Assembly (NCBI RefSeq): GCF_958450345.1
Contig: NC_088782.1
Location: 111,320,358-111,384,357, forward strand
Reading direction: 5' to 3'
Source: Calliphora vicina
Lineage: Eukaryota; Arthropoda; Insecta; Diptera; Calliphoridae
Length of the DNA: 64,000 bases
Shown: in pieces, positions 30,860 through 41,590 of the stretch
How positions within the stretch are numbered: the first letter of the stretch is position 1
Layout of the letters: each line of letters starts with the position of its first letter
Program-made: the position numbers and the translations under genes
Notes under the pieces: generated by a model
Seen by the model: only the letters and a program-made list of their open reading frames with translations
Database searches by the model: none
Told to the model about the DNA's origin: nothing

Positions 30860-31420
30860 TTATATTTCAGAATTTTCCATTTATATTTCAGAAATTTCTA
30901 ATTGTATTTCAGAATTTTCTAATTGTATTTCAGAATTTTCCAATTGTATTTCAGAAATTTCCATTTGTATTTCAGAATTTTTAATTTATATTTAAAATGT
31001 TTCTAATTGTATTTCAGAATTTTCTATTTGTATTTCAGAAAATTCTAATAGCAATACCAATGGATATTTCTGAAATACAAATAGAAAATTCTGAAATACA
31101 ATTGGAAAATTCTGAAATACAATTAGAAACATTTTAAATATAAATTAAAAATTCTGAAATACAAATGGAAATTTCTGAAATACAATTGGAAAATTCTGAA
31201 ATACAATTAGAAAGTTCTGAAATATAATTGGAATATTCTGAAATATAATTAGAAAATTCTGAAATATAATTAGAAATTTCTGAAATATAATTGGAAATTT
31301 CTGAAATATAAATGGAAATTTCTGAAATTGAATTGGAATTTTCTGAAATATAATTAGAAATTTCTGAAATTCAATTGGAAATTTCAGAAATACAATTAGA
31401 AACTTCTGAAATACAATTGG
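30860..31420. repeat. 21-bp tandem repeat arranged as a large inverted repeat
   Basis: The left arm (to about 31048) is a tandem array of 'tttcagaattttctaattgta' type 21-bp units. From about 31063 the same units run in reverse complement, with a spacer 'ctaatagcaataccaatgga'. The arms keep the order of variants around the centre, including an off-unit 'aatttatatttaaaatg', although the right arm has an extra unit there and is longer overall. Both strands stay open over the array (NFLIVFQ repeats), since 21 is a multiple of three. Confidence 0.88.
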
Positions 31421-31737
31421 AAATGGTGTAGTTATTCTACCTCTCATTTAGGATATGCAAGGAACACAGCCCCTTGACTTGACTGCTATAGAAACCTAGA
31501 CCGGCCTCATTTGCCAATATTCTGTTGGTGGTATAATAAAACCTACAATGAAAGGAAGTGAATTACAACTGGAAATATGTTAAAAAGCAGCTATACTTTC
31601 CTATCGGATATTTAAGCTTTTGATTTTATTGAAATTTCCTCATAACGACATAACAATTCATTCGTTTAAATAAAAATAAAATATTTCTTTATCACTTTGA
31701 TGCACTTTTTAAATTATTTTAATAGAATTTTTTCAAA
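31421..31737 (-). other. 3' flank of the acidic secreted protein gene
   Basis: AT-rich. On the - strand a possible polyadenylation signal AATAAA lies at 31630-31625, about 108 nt after the stop codon. Confidence 0.4.
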
Positions 31738-32931
31738 TTAATTTCCAATCAATCTTCCAAAGAAATCGAGAATAGCTTTACCGATTGGAACGGGTGTAAC
31801 AGATTCAGCATCAGCACCATCGACGGCTAATTCAGCGACTGGTTCGTCATCGAGATCTGCGTTTCCAACAGTTGGCTCATCATCAATGGCAGCACCATCT
31901 TCAGAGGGTTTATCATCAACAACATCTTCTACATCTTTATCATCGTATTCTTCAACATCGCCAGTCTGTGGTTCTTCATCATCAATGACTATTTCATCAT
32001 CATTGGTTTCTTTATCAGCATCGGTTTCTTCATCATCATCGGCTTCATTATCATCTACCGTTTCTTCATCATCAGCTTCAGATTCTTTGTCATCTACGGA
32101 TTCTTCATCATCGTCAGACTCTTTATCAGCTTCGGTTTCTTCGTCAGCATCGGATTCTTTATCAGCTTCAGATTTGTTCTCTTCATCGGATTCTTTATCA
32201 GCTTCAGATTTTGCCTCTTCATCGGATTCTTTGTCAGCTTCAGATTTTTCCTCTTCATCGGATTCTTTATCAGCATCAGATTTGTTCTCTTCGTTGGATT
32301 CTATGTCAGCTTCAGATTTTTCCTCTTCATCGGATTCTTTGTCAGCTTCAGATTTTTCCTCTTCATCGGATTCTTTATCAGCATCAGATTTGTTCTCTTC
32401 GTCGGATTCTATGTCAGCTTCAGATTTTTCCTCTTCATCGGATTCTTTATCAGCTTCAGATTCTTCATTAGAACCGGATTCCTTATCAGTTTCGGCTTCT
32501 TCATCTTTTTCAAAATTCGATGATTTGGATGCTGATGAATTAGATTCTGATGATTTGGACTCTGAAGATTTGGACTCTGAAGATTTGGACTCTGATGATT
32601 CAGAAGACTCTGAGGATTCCGATGAAGCACTACGCTTTCTTCTTTCATTCGACTGAGAAGACTCAGATGATTCCAAAGATTCTGATGATTCAGATGAAGC
32701 ACTACGTTTCCTTCTGTCCACAGATTCTGATTCTGATGACTTTTCTGAGGATGAAACACTCTCGGAAGCATCACGTTTCTTTCTCACATCAAAAGAATCT
32801 ACAGATTCTTCGGATAAAGATAAAGATTCGGGTGAGCTTAAGAGAGAAATATCTTCTTCAGAGCTGTATGGCTTAGCCGAAACATTGTAGGATACAAATC
32901 CTATGATTAAAAGAACTGCTACGAAACGCAT
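31738..32931 (-). CDS. Secreted, extremely acidic Ser/Glu/Asp repeat protein
   Basis: The 397-codon intronless ORF starts MRFVAVLLIIGFVSYNVSA, a clear signal peptide with likely cleavage after VSA. The ATG has a fly-like AAACAAAATG context and a TATA box lies about 80 bp upstream. The order is: a Ser/Glu N-terminal region with three basic sites (RKKR, RRKR, RRKR, about residues 50-100) that look like furin-type cleavage sites; a Ser-rich run of SSES/SSESK units; about ten 12-residue units of KSEADKESDEEE type (about 160-270); an Asp/Glu-rich region; and the C-terminus VTPVPIGKAILDFFGRLIGN, the only hydrophobic part of the mature chain. It should be exported, strongly negative and able to bind cations or be phosphorylated on Ser. 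It could be a glue or mucin-like secretion, an eggshell or cuticle protein, or the precursor of a C-terminal peptide. I do not recognise an orthologue. Confidence 0.85.
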   Translation of the reverse strand: MRFVAVLLIIGFVSYNVSAKPYSSEEDISLLSSPESLSLSEESVDSFDVRKKRDASESVSSSEKSSESESVDRRKRSASSESSESLESSESSQSNERRKRSASSESSESSESSESKSSESKSSESKSSESNSSASKSSNFEKDEEAETDKESGSNEESEADKESDEEEKSEADIESDEENKSDADKESDEEEKSEADKESDEEEKSEADIESNEENKSDADKESDEEEKSEADKESDEEAKSEADKESDEENKSEADKESDADEETEADKESDDDEESVDDKESEADDEETVDDNEADDDEETDADKETNDDEIVIDDEEPQTGDVEEYDDKDVEDVVDDKPSEDGAAIDDEPTVGNADLDDEPVAELAVDGADAESVTPVPIGKAILDFFGRLIGN

Positions 32932-33008
32932 TTTGTTTTAATCCAAATTTTGTTTTTAGAACCGACAAATTTAAATTAAAAACTATTAGGTTTTTGCCAA
33001 AAATTGCT

Positions 33009-33017
33009 CTATTTATA
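33009..33017 (-). promoter_or_regulatory. TATA box of the acidic secreted protein gene
   Basis: The - strand reads TATAAATAG here, about 80 bp before the ATG at 32931. That puts the expected transcription start near 32980 and leaves a 5' UTR of about 50 nt. No fly-type initiator TCAGT was found at the expected place. Confidence 0.65.
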
Positions 33018-33469
33018 CTTTAGTTAAGGTAAACAAACAGCTTTGGCTTATAGGTTTTTTCCTAGTTGAGATAACAATTATTTACTTAAATCAATAATAT
33101 TGATACAAGTGGTATATTTTTAGGTGCTACTTTAGTTTTAAAAAATTATGTTTTAAAGTAGAATATGCCTACTAAAATATTGTGCCTGTATTTAATTTAA
33201 AACAAACTCTTTATAGTGAACCAAAATAGCGATTCGGTCCAACATGTTTTTTATTGTTTGTTTACTAATATTTAAATATGACGTATATATTGTTTAAACA
33301 ATTTGTTGTGTCTAAAAATTATATAAATTCTACCACATGAATTGCTTTATTTAATGAGATTAATTAAATAATGTTGATAGAAGTTTATTTTGACAGACGT
33401 GTCTTTATTTTACTGGTCTAAGGTGTAAAATAGCGAAGATCTGATTAATAGAAGCAAGAAATAACTTCG
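33018..33469 (-). other. Upstream region of the acidic protein gene
   Basis: AT-rich DNA with no ORF or tandem repeat. Regulatory elements may lie here but none can be named. Confidence 0.4.
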
Positions 33470-35000
33470 GAATAATGTAATAGGTCACATGTTGGGATAC
33501 ATGGATAAATTGTGCGATAAAAGACAAAAATATGTTACAGAGTATGTAAAGGAATCCAACAAGTTGGTATTTCATCTCCTCTACAATGGCTAACTGCCAT
33601 ACATAGTCTACAAAGGATTCTATTTAATAAAGGTTTCAAAAAACCGTCTTTCCGACAGTGATCAGAGGAAAGAATTCCATCATTTTATGCGAAAGAGCAG
33701 AGCAACTTATCTAGCAAGATATCTTAACTATAGAAGATGTTCACTAGAAATCAGAAATTAAGAACCAGGATATAACAACTTGGATAGGTCATATGTTGCA
33801 TAAATAGCGAGGCAAATGACATCAAAACAAGAGAAGGAGTATGAAGAGGAATCAAAGAAGGTGGTATTTTATCTCCCCTACTATGGTTTACTAACAAACA
33901 AATATCATATTCGTTAGAGGTATCAAATCCGTCAGTTGCGATATTAATCAGAGAAAAGGATCCCAACATTTTATGTGAAAGAGCAAAGGAGAGAAGACAC
34001 AATATAAACTGGGATAATAAATAATAAACTAAAGAACCAGGAAATAACCACATGGATAGGTCACATGTTGGGAATTATTTGGATACATTTTGAGGCAAAT
34101 TTCACAAAAATAAGACACAGAGTATGAAGAAAAACCAAACAAGATGGTATTTTATATATTTTACTTTGGGTAACAACACTACACAGAAAAAATTATATTT
34201 AAATTCAAACATTTATCCCATATTGAACTGGTTTCAATTATTTCATAATTAAATCAAGTATTCATTTGCTCAAAAACAAAATGTCTTGATATTTTCTATT
34301 GAATTTTGAGTTTTGAATTTGATTATTTTGACGATTGAATATACAATTTTCGTTATTGGTTGAATTTCAAATACAAAAATTATTGAATAGATAATTTTCG
34401 TAATTGAAACACAAAAAATAACAAAAATGTGTTTTCAATTACGAAAATTATCTATTCAATAATTTTTGTATTTGAAATTCAACCAATAACGAAAATTGTA
34501 TATTCAATTGTCAAAATAATCAAATTTAAATCTCAAAATTCAATAGAAAATATCAAGAAATTTTGTTTTTGAGCAAATGAATACTTGATTTAATTATGAA
34601 ATAATTGAAACCAGTTCAATATACGACAAATATTTGAATTCAAACGGTTTAAGAAATAGTTTTTTCTGTGTACATAGTATACTATTTGATGATGGTTTAA
34701 AATCTGTCTTTTGAGATATTGATCAGAGGAAAGGATCCCAAGATTTTATGAGAAATAGCAAAGGAAGCTCTCAGCAAATCTAATAACTAAACCAGATGGA
34801 GAGACAGTGGAAAGAACTCAAAAATTATGAGGAAAACGACACAGAAATAACCGACAGAGTACGTAGAGGAATGCCAAAAATTGGTATATTTCTCTCCTAA
34901 TATTGTTAACTATCATAGACAGTCTACTAAGGATTCTATCCGATGAAGATCGCAAACCCTTCTGAGGCGATATTTTAATGTGATAGAGCAAAGGATACTC
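33470..35000 (+). repeat. Tandem units each carrying a reverse-transcriptase motif relic
   Basis: Four degenerate units of roughly 250-300 bp (motif positions about 33550, 33849, 34131, 34870). Each contains 'ggataggtcacatgttggg', 'cagagtatg(aa)gaggaa', then a sequence reading RGIKEGGILSPLLWF in the best unit, and 'gatattgatcagaggaaagg' with 'atcccaacattttatg'. The G..QGG.LSPLLW-type pattern is the conserved fingers/palm motif of non-LTR reverse transcriptases. All units are broken by stops. The third unit is split by the MITE at 34182-34670. Confidence 0.7.
34182..34670. mobile_element. 489-bp palindromic MITE with TA target duplication
   Basis: The two arms are near-perfect reverse complements around about 34426, starting CACAGAAAAAA at each end and including 'gaactggtttcaattatttc' and 'aataatttttgtatttgaaa'. 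TA is present at 34180-34181 and 34671-34672. The empty site is documented within the window: unit 1 of the host array reads 'ctaactgccatacatagtct', matching the flanks 'gtaacaacac' + 'tacatagtat' joined at TA. There is no ORF. Confidence 0.88.
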
Positions 35001-36350
35001 TCAACATACATAACCTACAACTAGACCAGGAAGACAGACTCAATTTAAAGTTTGTTTATGCGGAAATTTATATGTCAATCAAAACTAGATAATGCAATAC
35101 AAACAAGTCATAGATGGGAGTTTATTGTGGAAGGATTGGAATAAGAGTAGAGCAAACAAATAAACATGGGACATAAGAAGAAGATCATGAGACAGAAGAT
35201 GACTTACCCTGGCTATTTACAAGTGTCGTAACCAGTTCAAATGTATCCCTTGTAGTATGGCATAGATCCTTAGAGAAGGAATTTAATATTCAAAAATACA
35301 GATACTGTACTGCAGAAGAATTTGTGGTGCAATGAAATATTTGAGAATATTTGACCAATACCATCATCAAGATACAGGTGAAATATGAAGCAGCCTATCT
35401 GCAAAAGATGCTTTACAAATAGTTGACCAAACGCGTCTACGAACTAAGTCGAAGTATAAGTGAATAGATTCGGCTCCCAGACTATAATATATACTGTGTT
35501 TCAGGTTGAGATCAAGGCGATTGAATGGTTGAAGAGGATTGAGAAATAAACAATAATTCGCGGTTATAAAATACCTAATGAACGATTGTGTTTAAATCTC
35601 GGAATGTCTAATAATGTAAAATTCAAATAAAATAAATGAAAGAAGGCGAACAAACTATCCAGGATGGAATCATGTATGAATACCGTCATCATGAAAAATG
35701 CAAAACGATTGTAAAGTTTAAAAATGAACATAAAGAATGGGATTGAACTACCAACATCTTAAGGGAAATCCAAAACTAATGAGGCCAAAACTCAGAAGAT
35801 TTGAAGGCTCATCTGGCTTAAATTGCCTCTCCGGAAATACGATCTGTACAGCGTGTGAGAGGAAAACCAAATCTAAAGAAAACAAAGGAGATTTTGAATC
35901 AAAATTGCCCAATATTCAGAAGACACCATGGCATTTACGGAAACGAGAAGGCAGACACAATAACCAGGATAGGATAATGTAGGAATACATGACTACGTCA
36001 TCTCGTTTAGTCAAACGTCAAACTCTGTCAAAAGTTTACAAATTAACAATTAAAGAGAATGGCAGAACACTATAGTCAGCAGAATGATGGATATCCAAAA
36101 ATCCAAAACCTAAAGATAATAAAGGAGAATTTGAAGGAGTTAGTGTTTCAACAGGACATACAGAGTTGAAGGCTCATCTAGGTCATATTGGTCTATCCGA
36201 TCTGTAGAACGTGTGAAGGGAAATCAAAGCAAAGACTTAAAGGCTCATATTGCTCTATCCGGCAATACGATATGTAGAGCGCATGAGGAAGACGACGAAA
36301 TGCTGATAGTCGAATTAGAGACGAAAGCTTTTGTATGAAATCGAAATTTT
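35001..36350 (+). pseudogene. Non-LTR retrotransposon RNase H relics
   Basis: At 35502-35545 the + strand reads VFQVEIKAIEWLKR, the usual start of the RNase H domain of I/R1/LOA-type elements (VFQAEI.AI..A..WL). At about 35932-35960 it reads HGIYGNEKADT, the RNase H end motif (H.GI.GNE.AD). Repeated 'ggctcatctggcttaaattg / ctctccggaaatacgatctg' blocks at 35800-35850, 36165-36200 and 36240-36270 show that this part too was partly duplicated. No intact frame remains. Confidence 0.6.
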
Positions 36351-36429
36351 TTTAAGGGTTCAAATTGGAAATCCACTAAATAGTGTTAAAAAATTTACGC
36401 AATTTTTTAAGTAAATACAGTGTTTTTTT

Positions 36430-36960
36430 CAATAGATTTTTATTTTTTCATTGAATCATAAAGTAAATACATAGGATAGGGAAAAGCTAATCGGGCAAAT
36501 GACATCCATCGCTTTGCATTATTTTGTCTAAATTTCCCATAAACATTTTTTGAATAAACGTGTCTGAATTTTTTTGATGCTGCTTTAAATTTCCTCATTC
36601 AATTGTGGTTGTGGGCTTGTTAGCTTAGACATTTGACTTCAAATCACCCCATAAAAAAATCGAAAGTTTTTAAATCACATGATCTAGGGGGTCAATTCAT
36701 TTCGAACTGTTTCATTGTTGTGTTCATGCCACATCGGTATTCTTAAATTTAGGCAGAAAGAACACCAGTAACTGACATCGCTCGACCAGCCTCAAAATCC
36801 GCATTAAACAACGACAGGTTGTTGATGCATTTGTAATCTACACGTCGGTTCCTTAAACCACAAATGCGCCAATTTTGCCGATTAACAAAACCATCAAGAT
36901 TTTCTCCTTCATGTTCTTCATAGCTTAGAATGATTTAGCTTGGAAAGCTTTAATTATTTT
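36430..36960 (-). pseudogene. DDE transposase relic, C-terminal half
   Basis: The - strand reads PPRSCDLKTFDFF and, after a one-base shift, FLWGDLKSNV, then a stop and ANKPTTTIE. This matches the 'PPRSPDLTPLDFFLWGYLKS.VY..KP.TI' block around the last catalytic acid of a widespread insect IS630/Tc1/mariner-type transposase family. It may belong to the same family as the N-terminal pieces at 40.2-40.7 kb. Confidence 0.6.
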
Positions 36961-37202
36961 TGAAATATTATTCAACAATGAAAACGAATTTTGTCGTACA
37001 ATGCTCCATTTTTACTAACTTCGGGACACTTTTTGTAAACCAATTTGATTAGCAGAAAAGTTCAAACACTTGCCACACTAATGCTTAAGACTATAATTTT
37101 ATAACCTTAACCTTATATTAAACCTTAAGCTCTTAAATATTCATTAACAAATAAATGCATTTAAAATACTTTTGTCTGACTTTTCGCAAATTAAAGCACT
37201 AG

Positions 37203-38492
37203 GGTGCGTATGATTAATATTAATTCATATTTTTTAAAGAAACACTTTCTTAAAAACGGCATTACTTACAGTTTGAACACTTTATTTAAGAAATTATTTT
37301 TAAATTTAAATAAAAACATATTGAATTTGTTTAAAATATTTAAAAAATAGTAAAAACGTTTATTTTAGAAACATAAATAGTATGAATTATAGAAGTTTGC
37401 TATAGATGTCTGACTTGCTTTTTGTTCTACTTTTCTCTTAGAGCTGTTCAACTTCCACTGTTTAATTTTTGCTGTTTTATAACATAACTAAATATTTTCT
37501 TTTAAATATTTTTATCATTATTACCCTTATTAAATTAAACAACTTAAGAGTTCCTTATTCTATTTGTAGTAAAAAATATTGTTGCTACAAAACTTAAGTT
37601 CTTATATCTTTCCTTTTAGCTTAAGCCGTTGGAGACAAGTGTTTATTTAGTTTAAGCATTTTCAAGTCTTTTCAAATGTGTTCGAAGATTGTAACAGAAA
37701 AATCGTTAGTTATCGTCAACAACATCATCATCATCATTACTGCCAGTGTCGTTGTTTTAAGTACCTTGTAAAATTTATTTGATTATAGTAAAAAAAAAGT
37801 AGAAAAGTAAAACTAGAAATAAGTTTATTTATTTACTTATTCCCCCTTAAGATTTTACATTAAGACTGACGTTCGTTGTGGTAATTAAAAGTTGTCTAGA
37901 ATTTTATAAAGTTTTGAGAAAATAACATTTATCCAGGGTATAAAAAGAAAGTTAATATTGAAGCAACAATATTTTTTATCAACAAAATAACAATGTTTTA
38001 TTAGAAAACTTGTATACAACAATATAAAACTATGATGTGATGATTTCAAAAAGGTTGAAACATAAAGTTAACAATAGGTTTGTTAACTATCTATGATTTT
38101 AGTTTACATATTTTATGTTTTTTTTTTTAACAATTTTCAAAATCTGTTTTAAATTTCGTTTGTCATTTTCAACATACGCTGTTTTGAGTTTAAGCACCCT
38201 AGAGATTTAACAATTGTATTATCTTTGATTGGCTTAGTAAAAATTGTCTCATTGGGGGAATTTATATTTTTTTGCAACAATTAACTTTTAAATGCAATAG
38301 AAATTTAGCACAGTGGTGGTCAAGTTTTAGTACAACTATTCCATAGTCATTCCATTTGTTAAGGTACTTAAGTAAGATTACAATCACACTCAAAAAGAAT
38401 TTTGAAAATATATGCACTGAGCTAAAAGTAAGACTGATTTTAACAAAATATTTAATATTTTTCATGAATTAATATTAATCATACGCCCTGTA
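37203..38492. mobile_element. MITE-like element with GCGTATGATTAATATTAATTCA ends
   Basis: The left end gcgtatgattaatattaatt (37206-37225) and the right end (inverted) gcgtatgattaatattaatt (about 38465-38489) are perfect inverted repeats with a further flank 'tcat'. The interior, about 1.25 kb, is AT-rich without an ORF. The same end sequence occurs at 39541-39566, 42499-42522, 44652-44675, 47400-47424 and 49152-49178. Target duplication not resolved. Confidence 0.65.
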
Positions 38493-38783
38493 GTATGACA
38501 GATCGAAGATAAATGGTAATTAATTGGTAACTCTTGATCTATTGATTGGATTATTTAAAAATGTACATGATATTTTTTGAGCATGAATTAAGCTTTCAGA
38601 AAATATAATTTAAAACCTTTTCGCAGTCACACAGGAGGAGCTAAATGGTGTCAAAATTGTTGAATGTAAACATGTGGAAAACATTCAGGAAAACAACTGC
38701 TATTCCGTTTGTTAAAAAATGTAAGCGATTTATCATCAATTACTAGACGATAATGACGGATCTATATGATGTTAAATTTACCG

Positions 38784-39051
38784 CCTCGAAGGTGAAAAGA
38801 TATCAATAATAAATATCATTTGAAATTTGCTCAATTTCAAATAGAAATTCTCAATTTCATTTGAATTTTCTCAATTTAAAATGGAAATTCTTAATTTAAC
38901 TTCGAATTTTAAATTGAAAATGAGAAAACTCTAAATTAAATTAAGAATTTCAATTTTAAATTGAGAAAATTTAAATGAAATTGAGAATTTCTATTTTAAA
39001 TTTAGCAAATTCCAAATGATATTTATTATTGAAATATTTTCACCTTCGAGG
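38784..39051. mobile_element. 268-bp palindromic repeat (foldback MITE)
   Basis: The ends CCTCGAAGGTGAAA and its complement enclose arms that are reverse complements, with 'caataataaatatcatttg' in both and internal 'attctcaatttcattt' repeats of about 20 bp. It directly abuts an INE-1-like 3' fragment, so it may have inserted into that copy. Confidence 0.7.
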
Positions 39052-39258
39052 GTCAACATTGGGAAAAATATTTTTTAACCGAGTTTATTTTTTCACAATT
39101 TTTTTTCTATTATAAAATTAAAAAAAAAAAATTTTGAAAAAATAAAAAAAAAAATTGGAAAAAAAAAATTTTAAAAAATTTAATTTTGTATTTTTAAGTA
39201 TAATTTGGTGAAGGGTATATAAGAATGGGCACAGCCGAATATAGCTCTGTTACTTGTT
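39052..39258 (+). mobile_element. INE-1-like element, 3' fragment
   Basis: 'attgggaaaaatatttttta' and the long A/T run are followed by gaagggtatataagaatggg, cacagccgaatatagctctg and ttacttgttttt. The 5' portion is absent; the palindrome at 38784-39051 lies at the truncation point. Confidence 0.72.
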
Positions 39259-40229
39259 TTTAATATATTCAAATATTTCAAAAGTAGACATCATTTCCTT
39301 TCTGCTGATATAAAATATGTCTACAGTTTCCTTCTTAAGTGACAAATAAATTAACGCCAACCTAAAACATTTTGTAAAATTGTTCTAGTTTCTTGTTTAA
39401 AGTTCTAAATTGTAAGACTATTTATTATAATATTATAAACTTCTAGAACAAAAGCGTAATCTAATTTAAAAAGAATACTTAAAATGTAGAGATAAATTTA
39501 AAAGTTAATCCGATTTTAATACCGTGTTACATTTTATTTTACGAATTAATAATAATCATACGCTCTGGTTTCCTGAAATTTACTAATTGAGTAAAATAGT
39601 TGTATGTTAAAGAAAATAAACTTTAGTTCTACATGGAGTTTATTAAATTACTGAAAAGCGTTATAATATAAAGTTTAGTCAAATTAAAAACTACAAAAAA
39701 ATTCAAGTTTTTCAATGTAGTGCAAACAACTACGACAAATTTATGGAATTTTTGTTATAGAAAGTATTTGCCACTTGTAACATTTAAAAAAAAAAACCAG
39801 GACAAGAAGATTATTTCTTATAGTATTTATTGCTTTTTAGCTGCTGTAAAACAAGCTTCGTGAAAGTGTTGGAATTTTTACTAGACTTTTTTGGAACTTA
39901 GAAATAACAGGAGTAGACTACAATGTGTGTAATTTTTTAAGTCATGATAAAAGACCAAAAAAAAAAAGACACGTGTCTACCAGTTTTGCCCAAAGTCATG
40001 CACTTTTTTATGGGACCCCAAATTTAAAAAAAAAAAATTAAAATTTATTTGTCTGAAATGTCTGTTTGATAAAATAATTTTTATTTGAAAACTGTCAGTA
40101 TTGCTTAAGGTTAAAACATAACTCTACATTATGATAATGTGGTTTCAAATGTTGTTATTATTTAAAAATTTTTATTATTATCCCTGCAACTTACCAAAGG
40201 GTTAACTGTCAAATGAACTGTCATACTGA
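39259..40229 (+). other. Intergenic AT-rich stretch
   Basis: It contains one inverted copy of the tgaattaatattaatcatacgc end (about 39541-39566) and otherwise no recognisable feature. Confidence 0.45.
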
Positions 40230-40745
40230 GCTCCTTTTTTGACATTTATGATCAGTATACTCTGGCAATTCATAATGAATAGATTGACACTTAAACAACG
40301 CTACCAAATTATCCAAATTTACTTTGAAAATCAGTCATCGATACGCGAAACTTATAGACGACTGTTTTATCGCAAAATTGTGTTCAGCGTTGAGGCTCAT
40401 TTTTAGCTTAACGGGTTTGTTTTTTGATATTTATGATCAGTATACTCTAGCAAATCATTATGAATAGATTGACGTTTAAACAAGGCTACCAAATTATCCA
40501 AATTTACTTTGAAAATCAATCATCGTTTCGCGAAACAACTGTTTTATCGTAAAATTGTGTTCAACGATGATGCTTATTGCCGCATAGGGAGTGAGACGAA
40601 TCCACAACAGACCCTACAGACTCAATTACATCAAGAAAAATGCACTGTTTGGTGCAGTTTACACTCTGGTGGACCCTATTCATCAAATATGAAGCCGGAG
40701 CTAGCGTTACGGTTAATGGGGATCGTTACCGCATAACTAAAAAAT
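40230..40745 (+). pseudogene. Internally deleted DDE transposase, partly duplicated in tandem
   Basis: The first copy (40260-40415) reads MNRLTLKQRYQIIQIYFENQ, SSIRETYRRL, then jumps to FYRKIVFSVEAHF, so the middle of the gene is missing. A second, similar copy starts at about 40430 and continues further as KIVFNDDAYCRIGSETNPQ, LHQEKCTVWC, then after a shift VTVNGDRYRIT. The order (helix-turn-helix, F(S/N)DEAHF acid motif, TVWC, VTVNGDRYR) is that of a common insect IS630/Tc1/mariner-type transposase. Both copies are non-functional. Confidence 0.75.
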
Positions 40746-40999
40746 GTGGGATTCACAACAGGTGAACGCGGTTTTTGTCTTTAATAACTTATATATCATT
40801 TTGAAGGGTACATATCTGACATTTATTGAATATTATAGTGTAAACCAAATTTTTTTTTGCTTCGAACCATCATATTCGGGAAGTTTTACTTTACTTCTTT
40901 AATTTGAAAAAAAGTGCCTCTGAATATCGCTGATTGCTTACTGAAGCTTATGGTGAATGTGTTCCACAGGTTTCATCATGTGAGTGATGCCTTGTGAGG

Positions 41000-41590
41000 T
41001 TCAGAAGTGGTGATTTTGACAGGGAAGATAAATATGGCCCAGGCCAGCCAAATAAGTTTGAAAACCAATATTTGTAGGCATTACTATATGAAGATGGTTG
41101 TCAAACTCAACATAAGTTTGCAAAATCTTTGGGAGCTAAGGAGTGAAATCAAAAAAAAAAACCTTTTCAAAAGAGCTCCCAACTCATCCGGTAGGAAAGC
41201 AGTTCGATTAGCTCAATACTCGGATTATCTGGTAGGAAAAGTTACAGCCAATGCAGGTTTAAAAACATACAAGGCTCAAAAAGTTCCTGACAGCAACTCT
41301 GCTAAAAACTTAGAGGCCAAAGGTATAGCACGGAAATTGAAGTCAAATTTTATAAAAAAAAAATATAGCAGCTGCATAATGGATGACGAAACGTATGTTC
41401 TGGAAAATAGTTCGCAGTTTCCGGGTCAATTATTGTATGTTGCTGATCCTCGAGGAAATGTTGTAGAAAAGTTTAGGACCTAAAAGCAGAAAAAATTCCC
41501 AAAAAGTTCTTGGTATGGCAAAACTGTAGGTTTAGTGGTTTCTTTTTTATTACCATTTATGTACGTTAAGATTTTTTCGATCTCACTCCT
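41000..41590 (+). pseudogene. Tc1/mariner (DDE) transposase relic III
   Basis: An open stretch of 158 codons reads GRKAVRLAQYSDYLVGKVTA, NAGLKTYKAQKVPD, then CIMDDETYVLENSSQFPGQL. After 41480 it is cut, and the terminal repeat follows at once (gtacgttaagattttttcga, 41570-41590). The internal deletion therefore removes the C-terminal half. It is the best preserved of the four relics. Confidence 0.8.

Noticed and set aside
31886..32656. A 256-codon Ser/Asp-rich open frame on the + strand opposite the acidic protein gene
   Set aside because: It mirrors the TCA/TCT/GAT-type codon bias of the true gene on the other strand. It has no signal peptide, promoter or start context, whereas the - strand has all three.
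33751..34053. A 100-codon frame on the - strand in the RT-motif repeats
   Set aside because: The coding sense of these units, as judged by the LSPLLW motif, is on the + strand, so this frame is a shadow.
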